A stretch of 64,000 bases of DNA from NCBI RefSeq assembly GCF_001426375.1, contig NZ_LMEO01000045.1:306825-370824 (forward strand). The letters run 5' to 3'. The position numbers and the translations under genes are program-made. The stretch's first letter is position 1; the number at the start of each line of letters is the position of its first letter. The DNA comes from Paenibacillus sp. Root444D2 (lineage in GTDB: Bacteria > Bacillota > Bacilli > Paenibacillales > NBRC-103111). Of this stretch, positions 33,544 to 42,399 are shown piece after piece. The notes beneath the pieces are model-generated. The model had not been told where the DNA came from. It made no database searches and saw nothing but the letters and a program-made list of their open reading frames with translations.

Positions 33544-34572
33544 TTATCCAATCGTCAGACAAGAATTTCTTTCAATAATTTTGCTTTCTATAATCATATT
33601 TTCCAAGAAATCCCCTTGCAGAACGCCTAGTTGGTGCATTAACAATCGGACAGATTGAGCCCCTAATTCCGAAGGCTGCAAATCCATGCTAGTCAAAGAC
33701 GGGTTAGATTGAACCATCATAGAGAGATCTCCGCATATGACAAATAGAGATACATCTTCTGGTACCCTGAGATTCAAATCCTTGAGTGCATTAAGGACAC
33801 TGAATGCCGTGCGGTCGTCATCTGCTATTATCGCTGTTACCTTTTTCTTCTGTTCACCAAGGACATTAATCGTCTCTGCATACCCATAGTCCATGTATTC
33901 ACTTGTATGTAGGGCAGGCTTATGATGAATCATGTGCTCTTCTACTTTGAGCTGATGATCTTCCATCGCCTTGATAAAGCCTGCTTTTCTATCGATGGAC
34001 ACAGTCATAAACTCATTTGCATTTAAGAACATAATGTCTTTATGACCTTTGTCTATCAAATACTTGCATATACTGTCAATAATCTTGTGATTGTCGTTAT
34101 CCACGCTGAAAGCTTTATGAATATTGGTATTCATGACTCTACCGACAGTAACAAAGGGAATTTGTTCACCATGCATGAGGTTGATACGGTCGTCATCGGT
34201 CGTCGGGCTCATCACAACAGCACCATCAATCGGATAACTCGACAGGAATGGTGTTTTCACCTTTTGCACAGGAATCATATCCAGCAGAACTCTGTATCCA
34301 TAAAAGGAAGCTTCCAAAATAACGCCATTGATGAACTGCGTATGAAATGCGCTAAAAAAGAAGCTGCCATGCGGGATGGTCAACCCGATCGCCATGGTTT
34401 TCTTCGTAGCCAAGCTTCGCGCAATATGATTAGGCACATAATTTAATTGTCTGGAGACCGTCATTACTCTTTCTTTCACTTCGTCGCTTGTGGGTCTTTT
34501 TTGGCTAAAAACATTCGACACTGTCCCTTTAGAGACTTTCGCTAATTTTGCAACTTCATCAATTTTAGCCAT
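33544..34572 (-). CDS. LacI-family repressor of the Opp/ThuA operon
   Basis: LacI/GalR regulator, 342 residues. N-terminal HTH IDEVAKLAKVSKGTVSNVFSQ (about 4-24) and hinge helix near NHIARSLATKK, then a periplasmic-binding-like effector domain with AIIADDDRTAFSVLNALKDL and LTSMDLQPSELGAQSVRLL. The gene sits inside the operon it most likely controls, giving autoregulation. The three perfect palindromes at 41549-41716 with the central CG usual for LacI operators are the obvious targets (inference). Effector probably a sugar. Confidence 0.92.
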   Translation of the reverse strand: MAKIDEVAKLAKVSKGTVSNVFSQKRPTSDEVKERVMTVSRQLNYVPNHIARSLATKKTMAIGLTIPHGSFFFSAFHTQFINGVILEASFYGYRVLLDMIPVQKVKTPFLSSYPIDGAVVMSPTTDDDRINLMHGEQIPFVTVGRVMNTNIHKAFSVDNDNHKIIDSICKYLIDKGHKDIMFLNANEFMTVSIDRKAGFIKAMEDHQLKVEEHMIHHKPALHTSEYMDYGYAETINVLGEQKKKVTAIIADDDRTAFSVLNALKDLNLRVPEDVSLFVICGDLSMMVQSNPSLTSMDLQPSELGAQSVRLLMHQLGVLQGDFLENMIIESKIIERNSCLTIG

Positions 34573-34605
34573 TTATGATCAAACATCCCTTCAGAAACCA
34601 TCCAC

Positions 34606-35175
34606 TTATCCTAATTCTTCATTGAGTTTTTCTACTAAATCGATTAATTCCAGCGGATGATTGATCGTATAGTCGGGTATTTCACTTTCGTCTGCGTGCA
34701 ATTTCGGATATCTAGGCGTCCAGCTAAGGAAGATACTCGTAATTCCCATAGCATTGGCTCCTTTAACATCGCGGCTCAGGTTGTTGCCAACCATGACAAT
34801 ACGAGAGCAATCCTGCTCGCTGAGATCCAATGCTCCAATCGCGGCTTTAAACATACGGGAACTTGGTTTAGAAGCTTTAATCGTCTCTGAATAAATCATC
34901 GTGGTAAAATAATCATACAATCCATTTTGCGTTAAAATATTTTTGAACGATTGCGCCCTACCGTCGGCTACGATGGCCAGTATATATCCACGTTCGGCAA
35001 GCGTCTTCACCATAATATCGGCCCCTGGAATCACATTCGCTTGAATAACAATATCGTTATCATCTCTGATTTCGGTTCCTTCATCAATAATGGTATCCCC
35101 GCAGTCTAGAAAAACAATAAGCTTCTTAGCATTAGGATCAATCGTTGTCGTATCATTCGTTGACTTATGACTCAT
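34606..35175 (-). CDS. HAD-superfamily phosphatase-like hydrolase
   Basis: Small HAD hydrolase, 189 residues. Motif I is present as VFLDCGDTIIDEG; the usual DxD nucleophile pair appears as DCGD, so the second Asp is displaced by one residue. Motif III Lys is in KASKPSSRMFKAAI and motif IV in VMVGNNLSRDVKGANAMG, where the usual GDxxxxD is GNNLSRD. These changes may mean altered or weakened catalysis. Its start overlaps the end of the OppF-like gene by 11 bases, so translation is coupled. Possible sugar-phosphate phosphatase. Confidence 0.8.
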   Translation of the reverse strand: MSHKSTNDTTTIDPNAKKLIVFLDCGDTIIDEGTEIRDDNDIVIQANVIPGADIMVKTLAERGYILAIVADGRAQSFKNILTQNGLYDYFTTMIYSETIKASKPSSRMFKAAIGALDLSEQDCSRIVMVGNNLSRDVKGANAMGITSIFLSWTPRYPKLHADESEIPDYTINHPLELIDLVEKLNEELG

Positions 35176-36184
35176 GGATTACACCTCTTAAGTTTAATTG
35201 ATTCGCATAGTGGCATGCAGCATAATGATTTTCGCCGACGGCCTGCAGCTCTGGTTCTTCCTGTGTACATTTATCGGTCTTATACGTACACCTTGGATGA
35301 AAGTGACATCCGCTTGGAGGATTAGCTGGATTAGGCACTTCTCCTTCGAGAATAATTCGATCTTTCTTATAATTCGGGTCTGGCTCAGGTACAGCCGACA
35401 ATAGCGCTTCTGTATAAGGATGCTTGGGATGATCAAATAACGAATCCACCGGTGCCAGTTCTACAATTTTCCCTAGGTGCATTACCGCTACTCTGTCGGA
35501 TATGTTTTGAACGATGGATAAATCATGTGAGATGAAAATATAAGTGATCTGAAGCTGCTCTTGCAGGTCCTTAAGCAAGTTAATAATTTGGGCTTTAATA
35601 GAAACATCCAGCGCCGATACAGCTTCATCACATACGATTAGCCTCGGTTGAGAAATAAGTGACCTTGCAATGGCGATACGCTGTCTTTGCCCTCCGGAAA
35701 AGGCATGAGGATATCGTTTGAGATAGCTGACATTTAACCCGGTCTTCTCTGCGATTTGGGTAACTTTATCATCCAATTGTGATTTCGTCAGCTTAAAGTT
35801 GGCAAGCAGCGGCTCAGCTATAATGTCGTACACGCTCATTCTTGGACTTAGAGATGAATAGGGATCCTGAAAAATCATCTGAATATCTTTTCTATACTTC
35901 TTGAATTCCTTGCCTCGCAGCCCTAAGAAATCAACTTGTTCTTCGCCTTCTGGTTGATAAATGACTTGCCCTGATGTAGCATCCATCCCTCTGACAATAC
36001 AGCGGCCTAATGTCGTTTTGCCACAGCCTGATTCGCCGACAATGCTTAGGGTCTCCCCCTCCAACAGCTCAAAAGAGACGTTGTTCAAAACACGAATAGA
36101 TGAAGGCTTGCTAAACAGTCTATTCTTGGATTTTACTTGAAAATCCTTATTTAGATTATTTACTTTCAGTATAGGTTTAGACAT
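35165..36184 (-). CDS. OppF-like ABC transporter ATP-binding protein
   Basis: Cytoplasmic ATPase of a dipeptide/oligopeptide/nickel-class importer, 339 residues. Walker A GESGCGKTT (about 53-61), Q-loop IQMIFQDPYSSLSPRMSV, signature HAFSGGQRQRIAIARSL, Walker B LIVCDEAVSALDVS, His switch FISHDLS, and the Opp-specific C-terminal Cys-containing oligopeptide domain CHFHPRCTYKTDKC (possible iron-sulphur site of the DppD/F class). Third from last transporter gene; two bases separate it from OppD. Confidence 0.93.
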   Translation of the reverse strand: MSKPILKVNNLNKDFQVKSKNRLFSKPSSIRVLNNVSFELLEGETLSIVGESGCGKTTLGRCIVRGMDATSGQVIYQPEGEEQVDFLGLRGKEFKKYRKDIQMIFQDPYSSLSPRMSVYDIIAEPLLANFKLTKSQLDDKVTQIAEKTGLNVSYLKRYPHAFSGGQRQRIAIARSLISQPRLIVCDEAVSALDVSIKAQIINLLKDLQEQLQITYIFISHDLSIVQNISDRVAVMHLGKIVELAPVDSLFDHPKHPYTEALLSAVPEPDPNYKKDRIILEGEVPNPANPPSGCHFHPRCTYKTDKCTQEEPELQAVGENHYAACHYANQLNLRGVIHES

Positions 36185-36186
36185 CC

Positions 36187-37230
36187 TTATTCTCCTTCGC
36201 CTTCATCCTTATAAAGAAAACATCTAACCATATGGCTATCGGATATTCGAGTTTTCGGCACGGCTTGTTTATTGCATACACCATCAATCCGATCCTTACA
36301 CCGTTCGTAAAATCCGCACATTGGAGGCATATTGAATGCCATCGGAACTGTTCCTTCGATCGATTCTAAACGTGTATGTCTATTTCCGCCTAATCTTGGC
36401 ATCGATTTGAGCAGACCCTTCGTATAAGGGTGTTTAGGATTATTGAAAATTTCTTCTACTGTCGATTGCTCAACAATTTTCCCCAGATACATGACGGCCA
36501 CTTCGTCGCACATTTCTGCTATGATCCCAAGATCATGCGTCACCAGCAGAATGGCCATGCCAAATTCCTGTTGGAGTCCCTTCATAAGCTCTAACACTTG
36601 GGCTTGAATGGTTACATCCAGCGCAGTCGTAGGCTCATCGGCAATTAACAATTCCGGATTGCAGGACAAGGCCATTGAGATCATCGCGCGCTGGCGCATG
36701 CCGCCGGAAAACTCATGCGGAAATTGGTCGAACCGCTTCTCTTGATCGGAAATACCAACTTTACTAAGCATTTCTAGCGCTATCTTCTTGGCTTCTTTTT
36801 TATTTTTGGTGCGGTGGATTAAAATGGATTCCATGATCTGATTCCCGATCGTATACATCGGTGAAAATGCCGTCATGGGTTCTTGAAATATCATGGCAAT
36901 TTTGCGACCGCGAATCGATCGAATTTGTTTGCCTCGCGAATCTAGAGATAACAAATCCAAATCGTTTAGCGCCTTCTCAGAGGTGGAGTGATAAACAATC
37001 TTCCCTGAGGTTTCACATTCTTTCGGGTTAATGCTGATAATCGCCCTGCTGGTCAGACTTTTCCCGCAGCCGGATTCGCCAACTAGGCCTAATGTTTTTC
37101 CTTTTTTTATCTCAAAATCAACACCATCTACCGCTTTCATTTCCCCATTATCCATTTGAATTCGAATTTTGAGGTCTTGAACGGAAAGCAGGGGTTGTTC
37201 GGATTGTGAAACAGAAGCTTGAGATGTCAT
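36187..37230 (-). CDS. OppD-like ABC transporter ATP-binding protein
   Basis: Partner ATPase of OppF, 347 residues. Walker A GESGCGKSLTS, QEPMTAFSPMYTIGNQI after the Q loop, signature HEFSGGMRQRAMISMAL, Walker B LLIADEPTTALDVT, His switch VTHDLG, and C-terminal Cys motif CGFYERCKDRIDGVC. The ATG at 37230 has GAGGAGA six bases upstream; the frame is open to 37284 but the longer start has no ribosome binding site. The set OppBCDF plus binding protein makes a complete importer with its own ATPases, unlike the sugar importers elsewhere in the window. Confidence 0.93.
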   Translation of the reverse strand: MTSQASVSQSEQPLLSVQDLKIRIQMDNGEMKAVDGVDFEIKKGKTLGLVGESGCGKSLTSRAIISINPKECETSGKIVYHSTSEKALNDLDLLSLDSRGKQIRSIRGRKIAMIFQEPMTAFSPMYTIGNQIMESILIHRTKNKKEAKKIALEMLSKVGISDQEKRFDQFPHEFSGGMRQRAMISMALSCNPELLIADEPTTALDVTIQAQVLELMKGLQQEFGMAILLVTHDLGIIAEMCDEVAVMYLGKIVEQSTVEEIFNNPKHPYTKGLLKSMPRLGGNRHTRLESIEGTVPMAFNMPPMCGFYERCKDRIDGVCNKQAVPKTRISDSHMVRCFLYKDEGEGE

Positions 37231-37258
37231 AATATCTCCTCGCCTTACGCTAATATGA

Positions 37259-38404
37259 TTATTTCTTGTATGGATCAGCAGCATCGCGTAATCCGTCGCC
37301 TAGAAAGTTAAAGGTTAATACGGTAACAATGACGAATCCTAAGGGGATTAGTTTCCAAGGATACAAAGCGACATTCTCGATCTGTTGAGCCTCCTGAAGC
37401 AGGACCCCCCAGCTGGTAGCAGGAGAGCGAATACCGAGTCCGAGAAAACTCATGGCCGTCTCGCCGAGAATCATACCGGGTATGGCTAATGTTGTTGCTA
37501 CTACCAAGTAGCTGATAAAACCAGGCAAAAGATGTTTAATAATAATTTTAGCATCGCTAACGCCGGCTATTTTGGCTGCTAGCACATATTCTTCATTTTT
37601 CAACGAAATAAACTTTCCTCTTGCTACCCTAGCTAGCTCAGTCCAACCAATAAAGGCGAAGATAATGACGATATAGATATACATCGTTACTACGGGCACA
37701 CGCGGTGGTATGGCAGCCGATAGTGCCATCCATAGCGGCAGCGTCGGAAATGAACGAATAATTTCAATGAACCGCTGAATGACTGAATCGATCCATCCTC
37801 CGAAATATCCTGATACACCGCCGATAAACAAACCTAAGACAAAGCTGATCGTTACGCCAATGAGAGGGATACTTAATGAAATCTGACTTCCCATCACAAT
37901 TCGCGATAATAAGTCTCTGCCCATCCCGTCCGTACCGAAAATAAATACACGACCAGGTTGATCTACGCCAAATAGATGTCTATCCGTTGGAATCAATCCA
38001 AGAAATTTATAGCTTTCACCTTTGACAAAAAAGCGGATCGAATGGCGAACCTTTTCATCTGGAACAAAGACTTTCCGAAGTGTAACCGGGTCTCTGGCAG
38101 ACTTTAGATCATATACAAACGGTCTAAATTGAAACTTACCCTCGCTATCTTTGAAGCTTACTTTAGCTGGAGGCGCATTTACATATTTACTGTCGTAGCT
38201 CTCCAGCCCGTAAGGCGCTATAAACTGAGCAAAGATGGCAGCTATGTAGAACAAGGCTAGAATCACTAAGCTAATACGGGCTAATTTATGCTTCTTTAAC
38301 CTGTGATACATAAGACGCCATTGTGAACTGTAATAGACATCGCTATTCTTTTGAGGCTTGATCACGTTTACTTTCTGATTCCCTGCTATCGGAATTGTTT
38401 TCAT
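37259..38404 (-). CDS. OppC-like ABC transporter permease
   Basis: Inner-membrane permease, 381 residues, about six TM helices. An N-terminal cytoplasmic tail and TM1 (about 42-65) are followed by an extended extracellular domain (about 70-170, with SKYVNAPPAKVSF and FGTDGMGRDLLSRIV) and the permease core containing the EAA-like LAAKIAGVSDAKIIIKHLLPG. This is typical of the OppC/DppC class. Located three bases downstream of the OppB-like gene. Confidence 0.92.
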   Translation of the reverse strand: MKTIPIAGNQKVNVIKPQKNSDVYYSSQWRLMYHRLKKHKLARISLVILALFYIAAIFAQFIAPYGLESYDSKYVNAPPAKVSFKDSEGKFQFRPFVYDLKSARDPVTLRKVFVPDEKVRHSIRFFVKGESYKFLGLIPTDRHLFGVDQPGRVFIFGTDGMGRDLLSRIVMGSQISLSIPLIGVTISFVLGLFIGGVSGYFGGWIDSVIQRFIEIIRSFPTLPLWMALSAAIPPRVPVVTMYIYIVIIFAFIGWTELARVARGKFISLKNEEYVLAAKIAGVSDAKIIIKHLLPGFISYLVVATTLAIPGMILGETAMSFLGLGIRSPATSWGVLLQEAQQIENVALYPWKLIPLGFVIVTVLTFNFLGDGLRDAADPYKK

Positions 38405-38407
38405 AGG

Positions 38408-39406
38408 TTACGTACCTCTGAACTCTGTGCGAATTTTTGGATCGAGCCATGCCAATAAAATATCCGAAATCAATGTCCCTATAACCGTTAACACAGCCAT
38501 AAACAATAGCCAAGTGCCTGCCAAATACATATCCTGAGCTAATAATGCGTTATACATAACCGGGCCTTGAATGGGTAAATTCAATACGATCGCCGTAATC
38601 GTTGAACCTGTGAAAATGGAGGTTAGTGACCATCCAATGGTACTAACGATTGGATTCATAGCTGCGCGCGTTGGATATTTAAGCAATATTTTCGTTTCCG
38701 ATAAGCCTTTTGATCTAGCTGTCACCACATTCGGCTTATTCAATTCGTCCAGCATTTGACCTCTCATGACTCGAATTAGCTCTGCCGTATTCGCCAAGCC
38801 AATGACAAGAACGGGGATAATCATATGCTTCAGCAAATCAAGAACCTTGTCCATCGACCACCCTGAATTGACGAACTCACTCGAAAATAGCCCTAGCAAG
38901 GGATCGCCAAAATATACATAAGAGAGATACATTAAAATAATAGCCATCAAGAAATGCGGGGTAGCCATGCCAAGAAAGCCAATTGCTGAAAAAATATAAT
39001 CACCTATCGAATATTGTCTTACCGCACAGTAAATACCGATTGGGATCGCCACCGCATAGGTAAAGGCCATCGTTACCAAAGAGACGATGATCGTTAACCC
39101 CATATACTGCGCTATGACGTCCATAACCGGCCTGTTATAGCTGAACGAATACCCGAAGTCGAAATTAAAAACAATATTTTTCATCCACGCTAGGTATTGC
39201 ATAAACCATGGTTGATCCAATCTTAAGCTTGCTCTCATTTCATCCATATCTTGTTGCGTCATCACATCGCCTGCCACAGACATCTTAGCCGCATAAGTCG
39301 ATACATAGTCACCGGGCGGCAGTTGAATGATGTAGAAGACGATCATTGAAATAAAAATAACGACGGGTATTACCAATATGATTCTTCTTAAAATATATTG
39401 GAGCAT
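38408..39406 (-). CDS. OppB-like ABC transporter permease
   Basis: Permease of the DppB/OppB class, 332 residues. TM1 near residues 8-30 (ILRRIILVIPVVIFISMIVF) is followed by LPPGDYVSTYAAKM, typical for sugar-oligomer relatives of OppB, then TM segments from about 100 on, with EAA-like VVTARSKGLSETKILLKYPTRAA. First permease after the binding protein, with a strong hairpin between. Confidence 0.92.
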   Translation of the reverse strand: MLQYILRRIILVIPVVIFISMIVFYIIQLPPGDYVSTYAAKMSVAGDVMTQQDMDEMRASLRLDQPWFMQYLAWMKNIVFNFDFGYSFSYNRPVMDVIAQYMGLTIIVSLVTMAFTYAVAIPIGIYCAVRQYSIGDYIFSAIGFLGMATPHFLMAIILMYLSYVYFGDPLLGLFSSEFVNSGWSMDKVLDLLKHMIIPVLVIGLANTAELIRVMRGQMLDELNKPNVVTARSKGLSETKILLKYPTRAAMNPIVSTIGWSLTSIFTGSTITAIVLNLPIQGPVMYNALLAQDMYLAGTWLLFMAVLTVIGTLISDILLAWLDPKIRTEFRGT

Positions 39407-39448
39407 CTCTATCCAAACCTCCGCTTCATTCGAAGATGCTGCTGAAGA

Positions 39449-39481
39449 CCAATAAGGGGGAAGTTAAGTTCCCCCTATTGG
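39449..39481 (-). other. strong intercistronic hairpin after the binding-protein gene
   Basis: CCAATAAGGGGGAA (39449-39462) pairs with TTCCCCCTATTGG (39469-39481). It lies between the Opp-type binding-protein gene and oppB and has no T run on the minus strand. Expected to keep binding-protein mRNA more abundant than permease mRNA. Confidence 0.75.
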
Positions 39482-39494
39482 TTACAGGTTTAAC

Positions 39495-41459
39495 TTATGG
39501 TTTGATAAAAAATTGCGATGGATGACCATGCCCTAAGCTGCGGAATTCATCTGAGAAAACCAAATCTTTCGGTACGTTGCCCATTTTATTAGAGGCGACG
39601 ACCAGCGTTGGCGTTGGACCGGCATAACCAATAATCCATTGATTCTTTTGATGAAGCTTAATGATCTCATTTCCCCATTTATTGATTTCCTCTTTACTTG
39701 TAGATGATTTTACTTTGTTCCAGTAGTCCAGAATTAACGCTACATCACCTTCTGGCTTGACGCCTTCTTTGCCATTGGAAGAAGTAAACAATCCGTAATG
39801 TCCGAACCAAGGGGTCAGCACTCTCAGAGGAACAAGCGTATCAGGCCGGAAGGCTACATTGACTAACGAAATATTCTCAGTAGTGGCTGGGATTTTATTC
39901 GAGTACTTGAGCTCCTGCTGAGTTCCTGCATCCACAACCTTAACGTCCATCTTAATCCCTACTGCTTGATAATACTTTTTAACTAATTCTAGAAAAGTTG
40001 CCGTGTTGGTGCTGCCCTCAATAACCGTTATCGTTAAATCCGAGCCGTCTGCATTCAAACGGAAATTATTTTTATCCCGTTTCGTCAAACCTAACTCATC
40101 CAATAATTGATTGGCACGATTCACATCGAATTTGCTCCACTGGTCCGACCAGCCTTTCTGGAAACCAACTAAGCCCTCCGGAACTGATGCTTGAACAGGA
40201 GCACCTAAACCATTCGTAACGATCTCGGAAATTTCTTTACGATCAACTGCAACGGACAGCGCTTCTCTAAACCGAATATCCTGAAACAGCTTGCGCAGGT
40301 TAGGGTCCGGAGTGGTCTGATTGAGTTGAATGCCGGCACTTGACCATGTTGGCGTTGTCCAAGGCATCACCCGGAACCCTGCTTTCTTCTCATTTTCTTT
40401 CAATACGGTGAAATCTTTAAAATCAAAGGTAAGAAGATTATAATCTCCCGCTAGTGTACCAAGAACTCTTTGAGCAGGGTCTTGTACTTTGGTAGCGACA
40501 ATGCGGTCCATATAGGGTAGTTGGTTGCCTTCGCTATCCACTTTCCAATAATAGGGATTGCGTTCCATAATAAATTGATCACTATTCGGATCGTTTTTAG
40601 CGACCCAAGCTCTTAAAGTCGGAATTTGTGGGTTTACCCAATAGTAATAGCCTGTTGCTACCAAGAACGATTTGACATCTTCAAAGCCCCATTTTTTTGC
40701 GATTTCAAGTGCTTTATCTTGGCCTACAAATTCAGGTAGAATCGTTTTCTGGAAATGTGCCGGTGCAAAGAACCACTTGTTGTCAATGGCAACGCGCTCC
40801 AGGAACAGCACGCTTGGATACTTATGTACAACCTTAAAGCTGTAATCATCAATTTTCGTAATTTTAGCTAAAGCTTTTTCCCCTGTCACAGGATCGACGG
40901 AGTAATAAGCGTCATATATTTTTTTGCCGAAAGTTTCTTTCGTTAGCATGTGCTCCCAGTAGAACAGGACATCATCGGCTGTGAATGGCATGCCGTCTGA
41001 CCACTTCATGCCCTTCCTTAAATAAATGGTGAATTCGGTTGAATCTTTATTCACATCAAAACCTTTGGCCACATTAGGTTCAACAGCACTTCCATCCTTG
41101 TTAAAACGGAAAAGCGCCTCCTCTGACGGTTGACCGACTGCCCAACGATCATTAGGCCCGGTCCAAGGCATTTTCCAGTCGCCGCCGTATTTACCGATCT
41201 CTTCGGTTACTTTTTCCACCATGATATCTTCCTTAACCGGCATACGCTCAGTCACAGGCTTCAGTGAACCTGCACCGACTAGCTTCGTTAACATTGGGGC
41301 TTCTTTGTAGCCGTCTGCCTTCACGGGAGCTGATGCTACAGGCGCCTTCGTTGCCTGAACAGCTGAACTTGGCTTTGGATCACTTTCACTCTCACATGCT
41401 GCAAAAACAACAGCAAAAATCAACATCATCCCTACAAAAAACAACTTGTTCTTGTTCAA
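39495..41459 (-). CDS. OppA-type (SBP_bac_5) oligosaccharide/peptide-binding lipoprotein
   Basis: Extracellular substrate-binding lipoprotein, 654 residues, cluster C type. The start is a TTG at 41459 six bases after GGAGGGG; an ATG at 41474 lies inside that ribosome binding site. Signal peptide with lipobox VFAAC, lipidated Cys22, Ser/Pro/Ala linker, then SBP_bac_5 hallmarks TIYLRKGMKWSDGMPFTADDVLFYWEH and IRFREALSVAVDRKEI. Its length and the C-terminal LGHGHPSQFFIKP match the group found with plant polysaccharide loci rather than classical OppA. First gene of the operon, preceded by LacI operators. Confidence 0.92.
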   Translation of the reverse strand: MNKNKLFFVGMMLIFAVVFAACESESDPKPSSAVQATKAPVASAPVKADGYKEAPMLTKLVGAGSLKPVTERMPVKEDIMVEKVTEEIGKYGGDWKMPWTGPNDRWAVGQPSEEALFRFNKDGSAVEPNVAKGFDVNKDSTEFTIYLRKGMKWSDGMPFTADDVLFYWEHMLTKETFGKKIYDAYYSVDPVTGEKALAKITKIDDYSFKVVHKYPSVLFLERVAIDNKWFFAPAHFQKTILPEFVGQDKALEIAKKWGFEDVKSFLVATGYYYWVNPQIPTLRAWVAKNDPNSDQFIMERNPYYWKVDSEGNQLPYMDRIVATKVQDPAQRVLGTLAGDYNLLTFDFKDFTVLKENEKKAGFRVMPWTTPTWSSAGIQLNQTTPDPNLRKLFQDIRFREALSVAVDRKEISEIVTNGLGAPVQASVPEGLVGFQKGWSDQWSKFDVNRANQLLDELGLTKRDKNNFRLNADGSDLTITVIEGSTNTATFLELVKKYYQAVGIKMDVKVVDAGTQQELKYSNKIPATTENISLVNVAFRPDTLVPLRVLTPWFGHYGLFTSSNGKEGVKPEGDVALILDYWNKVKSSTSKEEINKWGNEIIKLHQKNQWIIGYAGPTPTLVVASNKMGNVPKDLVFSDEFRSLGHGHPSQFFIKP

Positions 41460-41548
41460 ACCTATCCCCTCCATGGTTATACTGGTACTTCAATCTTCTT
41501 CATCAAGTTCTGAAAATTGTTTCCCTTCACCTCCTAGGTCGATCACGC

Positions 41549-41564
41549 ATTAAACCGGTTTAAT
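41549..41564. promoter_or_regulatory. LacI-type operator 1
   Basis: Perfect 16-bp palindrome ATTAAACCGGTTTAAT, 90 bases upstream of the TTG start of the binding protein. Central CG as in LacI-family operators. Confidence 0.85.
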
Positions 41565-41616
41565 ACAAATGAATGAGCAGTATGTAGGTCGTAAATCAAG
41601 TTAAGTATATATGGTG

Positions 41617-41630
41617 TTAAACCGGTTTAA
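41617..41630. promoter_or_regulatory. LacI-type operator 2
   Basis: TTAAACCGGTTTAA, 68 bases from operator 1. On the minus strand it lies just before TATATACT, a plausible -10 region, so a bound repressor would block RNA polymerase. Confidence 0.85.
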
Positions 41631-41702
41631 TTGAATTTACAAAAATAATAATTGTAGGCGCTTAATAATCTATGAGTTAGAGGGGATATAATCCACTCTC
41701 TC

Positions 41703-41716
41703 TTAAACCGGTTTAA
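41703..41716. promoter_or_regulatory. LacI-type operator 3
   Basis: Third perfect TTAAACCGGTTTAA, 86 bases from operator 2. The spacing would allow looping between operators. Confidence 0.85.
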
Positions 41717-41733
41717 TACAGGAACAGCATACG

Positions 41734-41747
41734 TGTAAGCGCTTTAT
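41734..41747. promoter_or_regulatory. possible cre (CcpA) site upstream of the Opp/ThuA operon
   Basis: TGTAAGCGCTTTAT matches the cre pattern at 12 of 14 positions (reverse strand ATAAAGCGCTTACA). It lies upstream of all three LacI operators, so a repressing role is uncertain. Confidence 0.35.
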
Positions 41748-41895
41748 CTTTTGTAATATCGTACATCGGATTTAAGTCTATTGCAACACTTTTTTTGGAA
41801 GAAATTAGGGGTAGTAAAAAGCAGGAATGCCACTTCCCGAAGCTAAAACAAGTAACCGCGCTTCTCGACATGCTCTCCCGCGCGTCCGTGCTGAA

Positions 41896-42320
41896 TAAGC
41901 GCGAAAAACGCGCTTACAGCGAGAGCTTTACGAGCCGACAGAGTCTGAGAAGCTGAAATGGACTTCTCAGAAGTCCATCCCGCTCGTCCGCAATGAATAA
42001 GCGCCGAAAACGCGCTTATTCAGGAGCGCCCGAGTAAGTAAGCGCGAAAACCGCGCTTACAGCGAGAGCTTTACGAGCCGACAGAGTCTGAGAAGATGAA
42101 AATCGACTTCTCAGAAGTCCATCCTGCTCGTCCGCACTGAATAAGCGCTGAAAACGCGCTTATTCAGGAGCGCCCGAGAAAATAAGCGTGAAAAACGCGC
42201 TTACAGCGAGAGCTTTACGAGTCGACAGAGTCTGAGAAGCTGAAAATCGACTTCTCAGAAGTCCATCCTGCTCGTCCGCACTGGATAAGCGCTGAAAACG
42301 CGCTTATTCAGGAGCACCCC
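41896..42320. repeat. three tandem copies of a 143-bp hairpin-rich repeat
   Basis: Copies begin at 41896, 42039 and 42183 (periods 143 and 144). Each has hairpin I (TAAGCGC-GAAAAA-CGCGCTTA type), hairpin II around CTGAGAAG/CTTCTCAG with GACTTCTCAGAAGTC, and hairpin III (GAATAAGCGC-TGAAAAC-GCGCTTATTC). Copies are nearly identical. A degenerate partial copy precedes them (about 41856-41895). No coding frame is kept between copies. It occupies most of the 940-base gap between the Opp operon and the GGDEF gene. Confidence 0.92.
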
Positions 42321-42343
42321 AAACCCAAAACATATAAATTCAA

Positions 42344-42381
42344 AAAAGGCCGTGAGGGCACACCTGCCCACAGAGCCTTTC
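42344..42381 (-). terminator. rho-independent terminator of the sensor/GGDEF operon
   Basis: Minus strand: AAAGGC-CTGTGGGCA ... TGCCCTCAC-GCCTTT stem with a run of six T, 19 bases after the stop of the GGDEF gene at 42400. Confidence 0.85.
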
Positions 42382-42399
42382 TAATCAATCCTTCTTATT

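Noticed and set aside
41484..41536. Short leader peptide frame beginning GTG-AAG within AGGAGGTGAAGGG upstream of the Opp binding protein
   Set aside because: A 17-codon frame exists on the minus strand, but its start overlaps the ribosome binding sequence itself; no attenuator structure or control codons support it.
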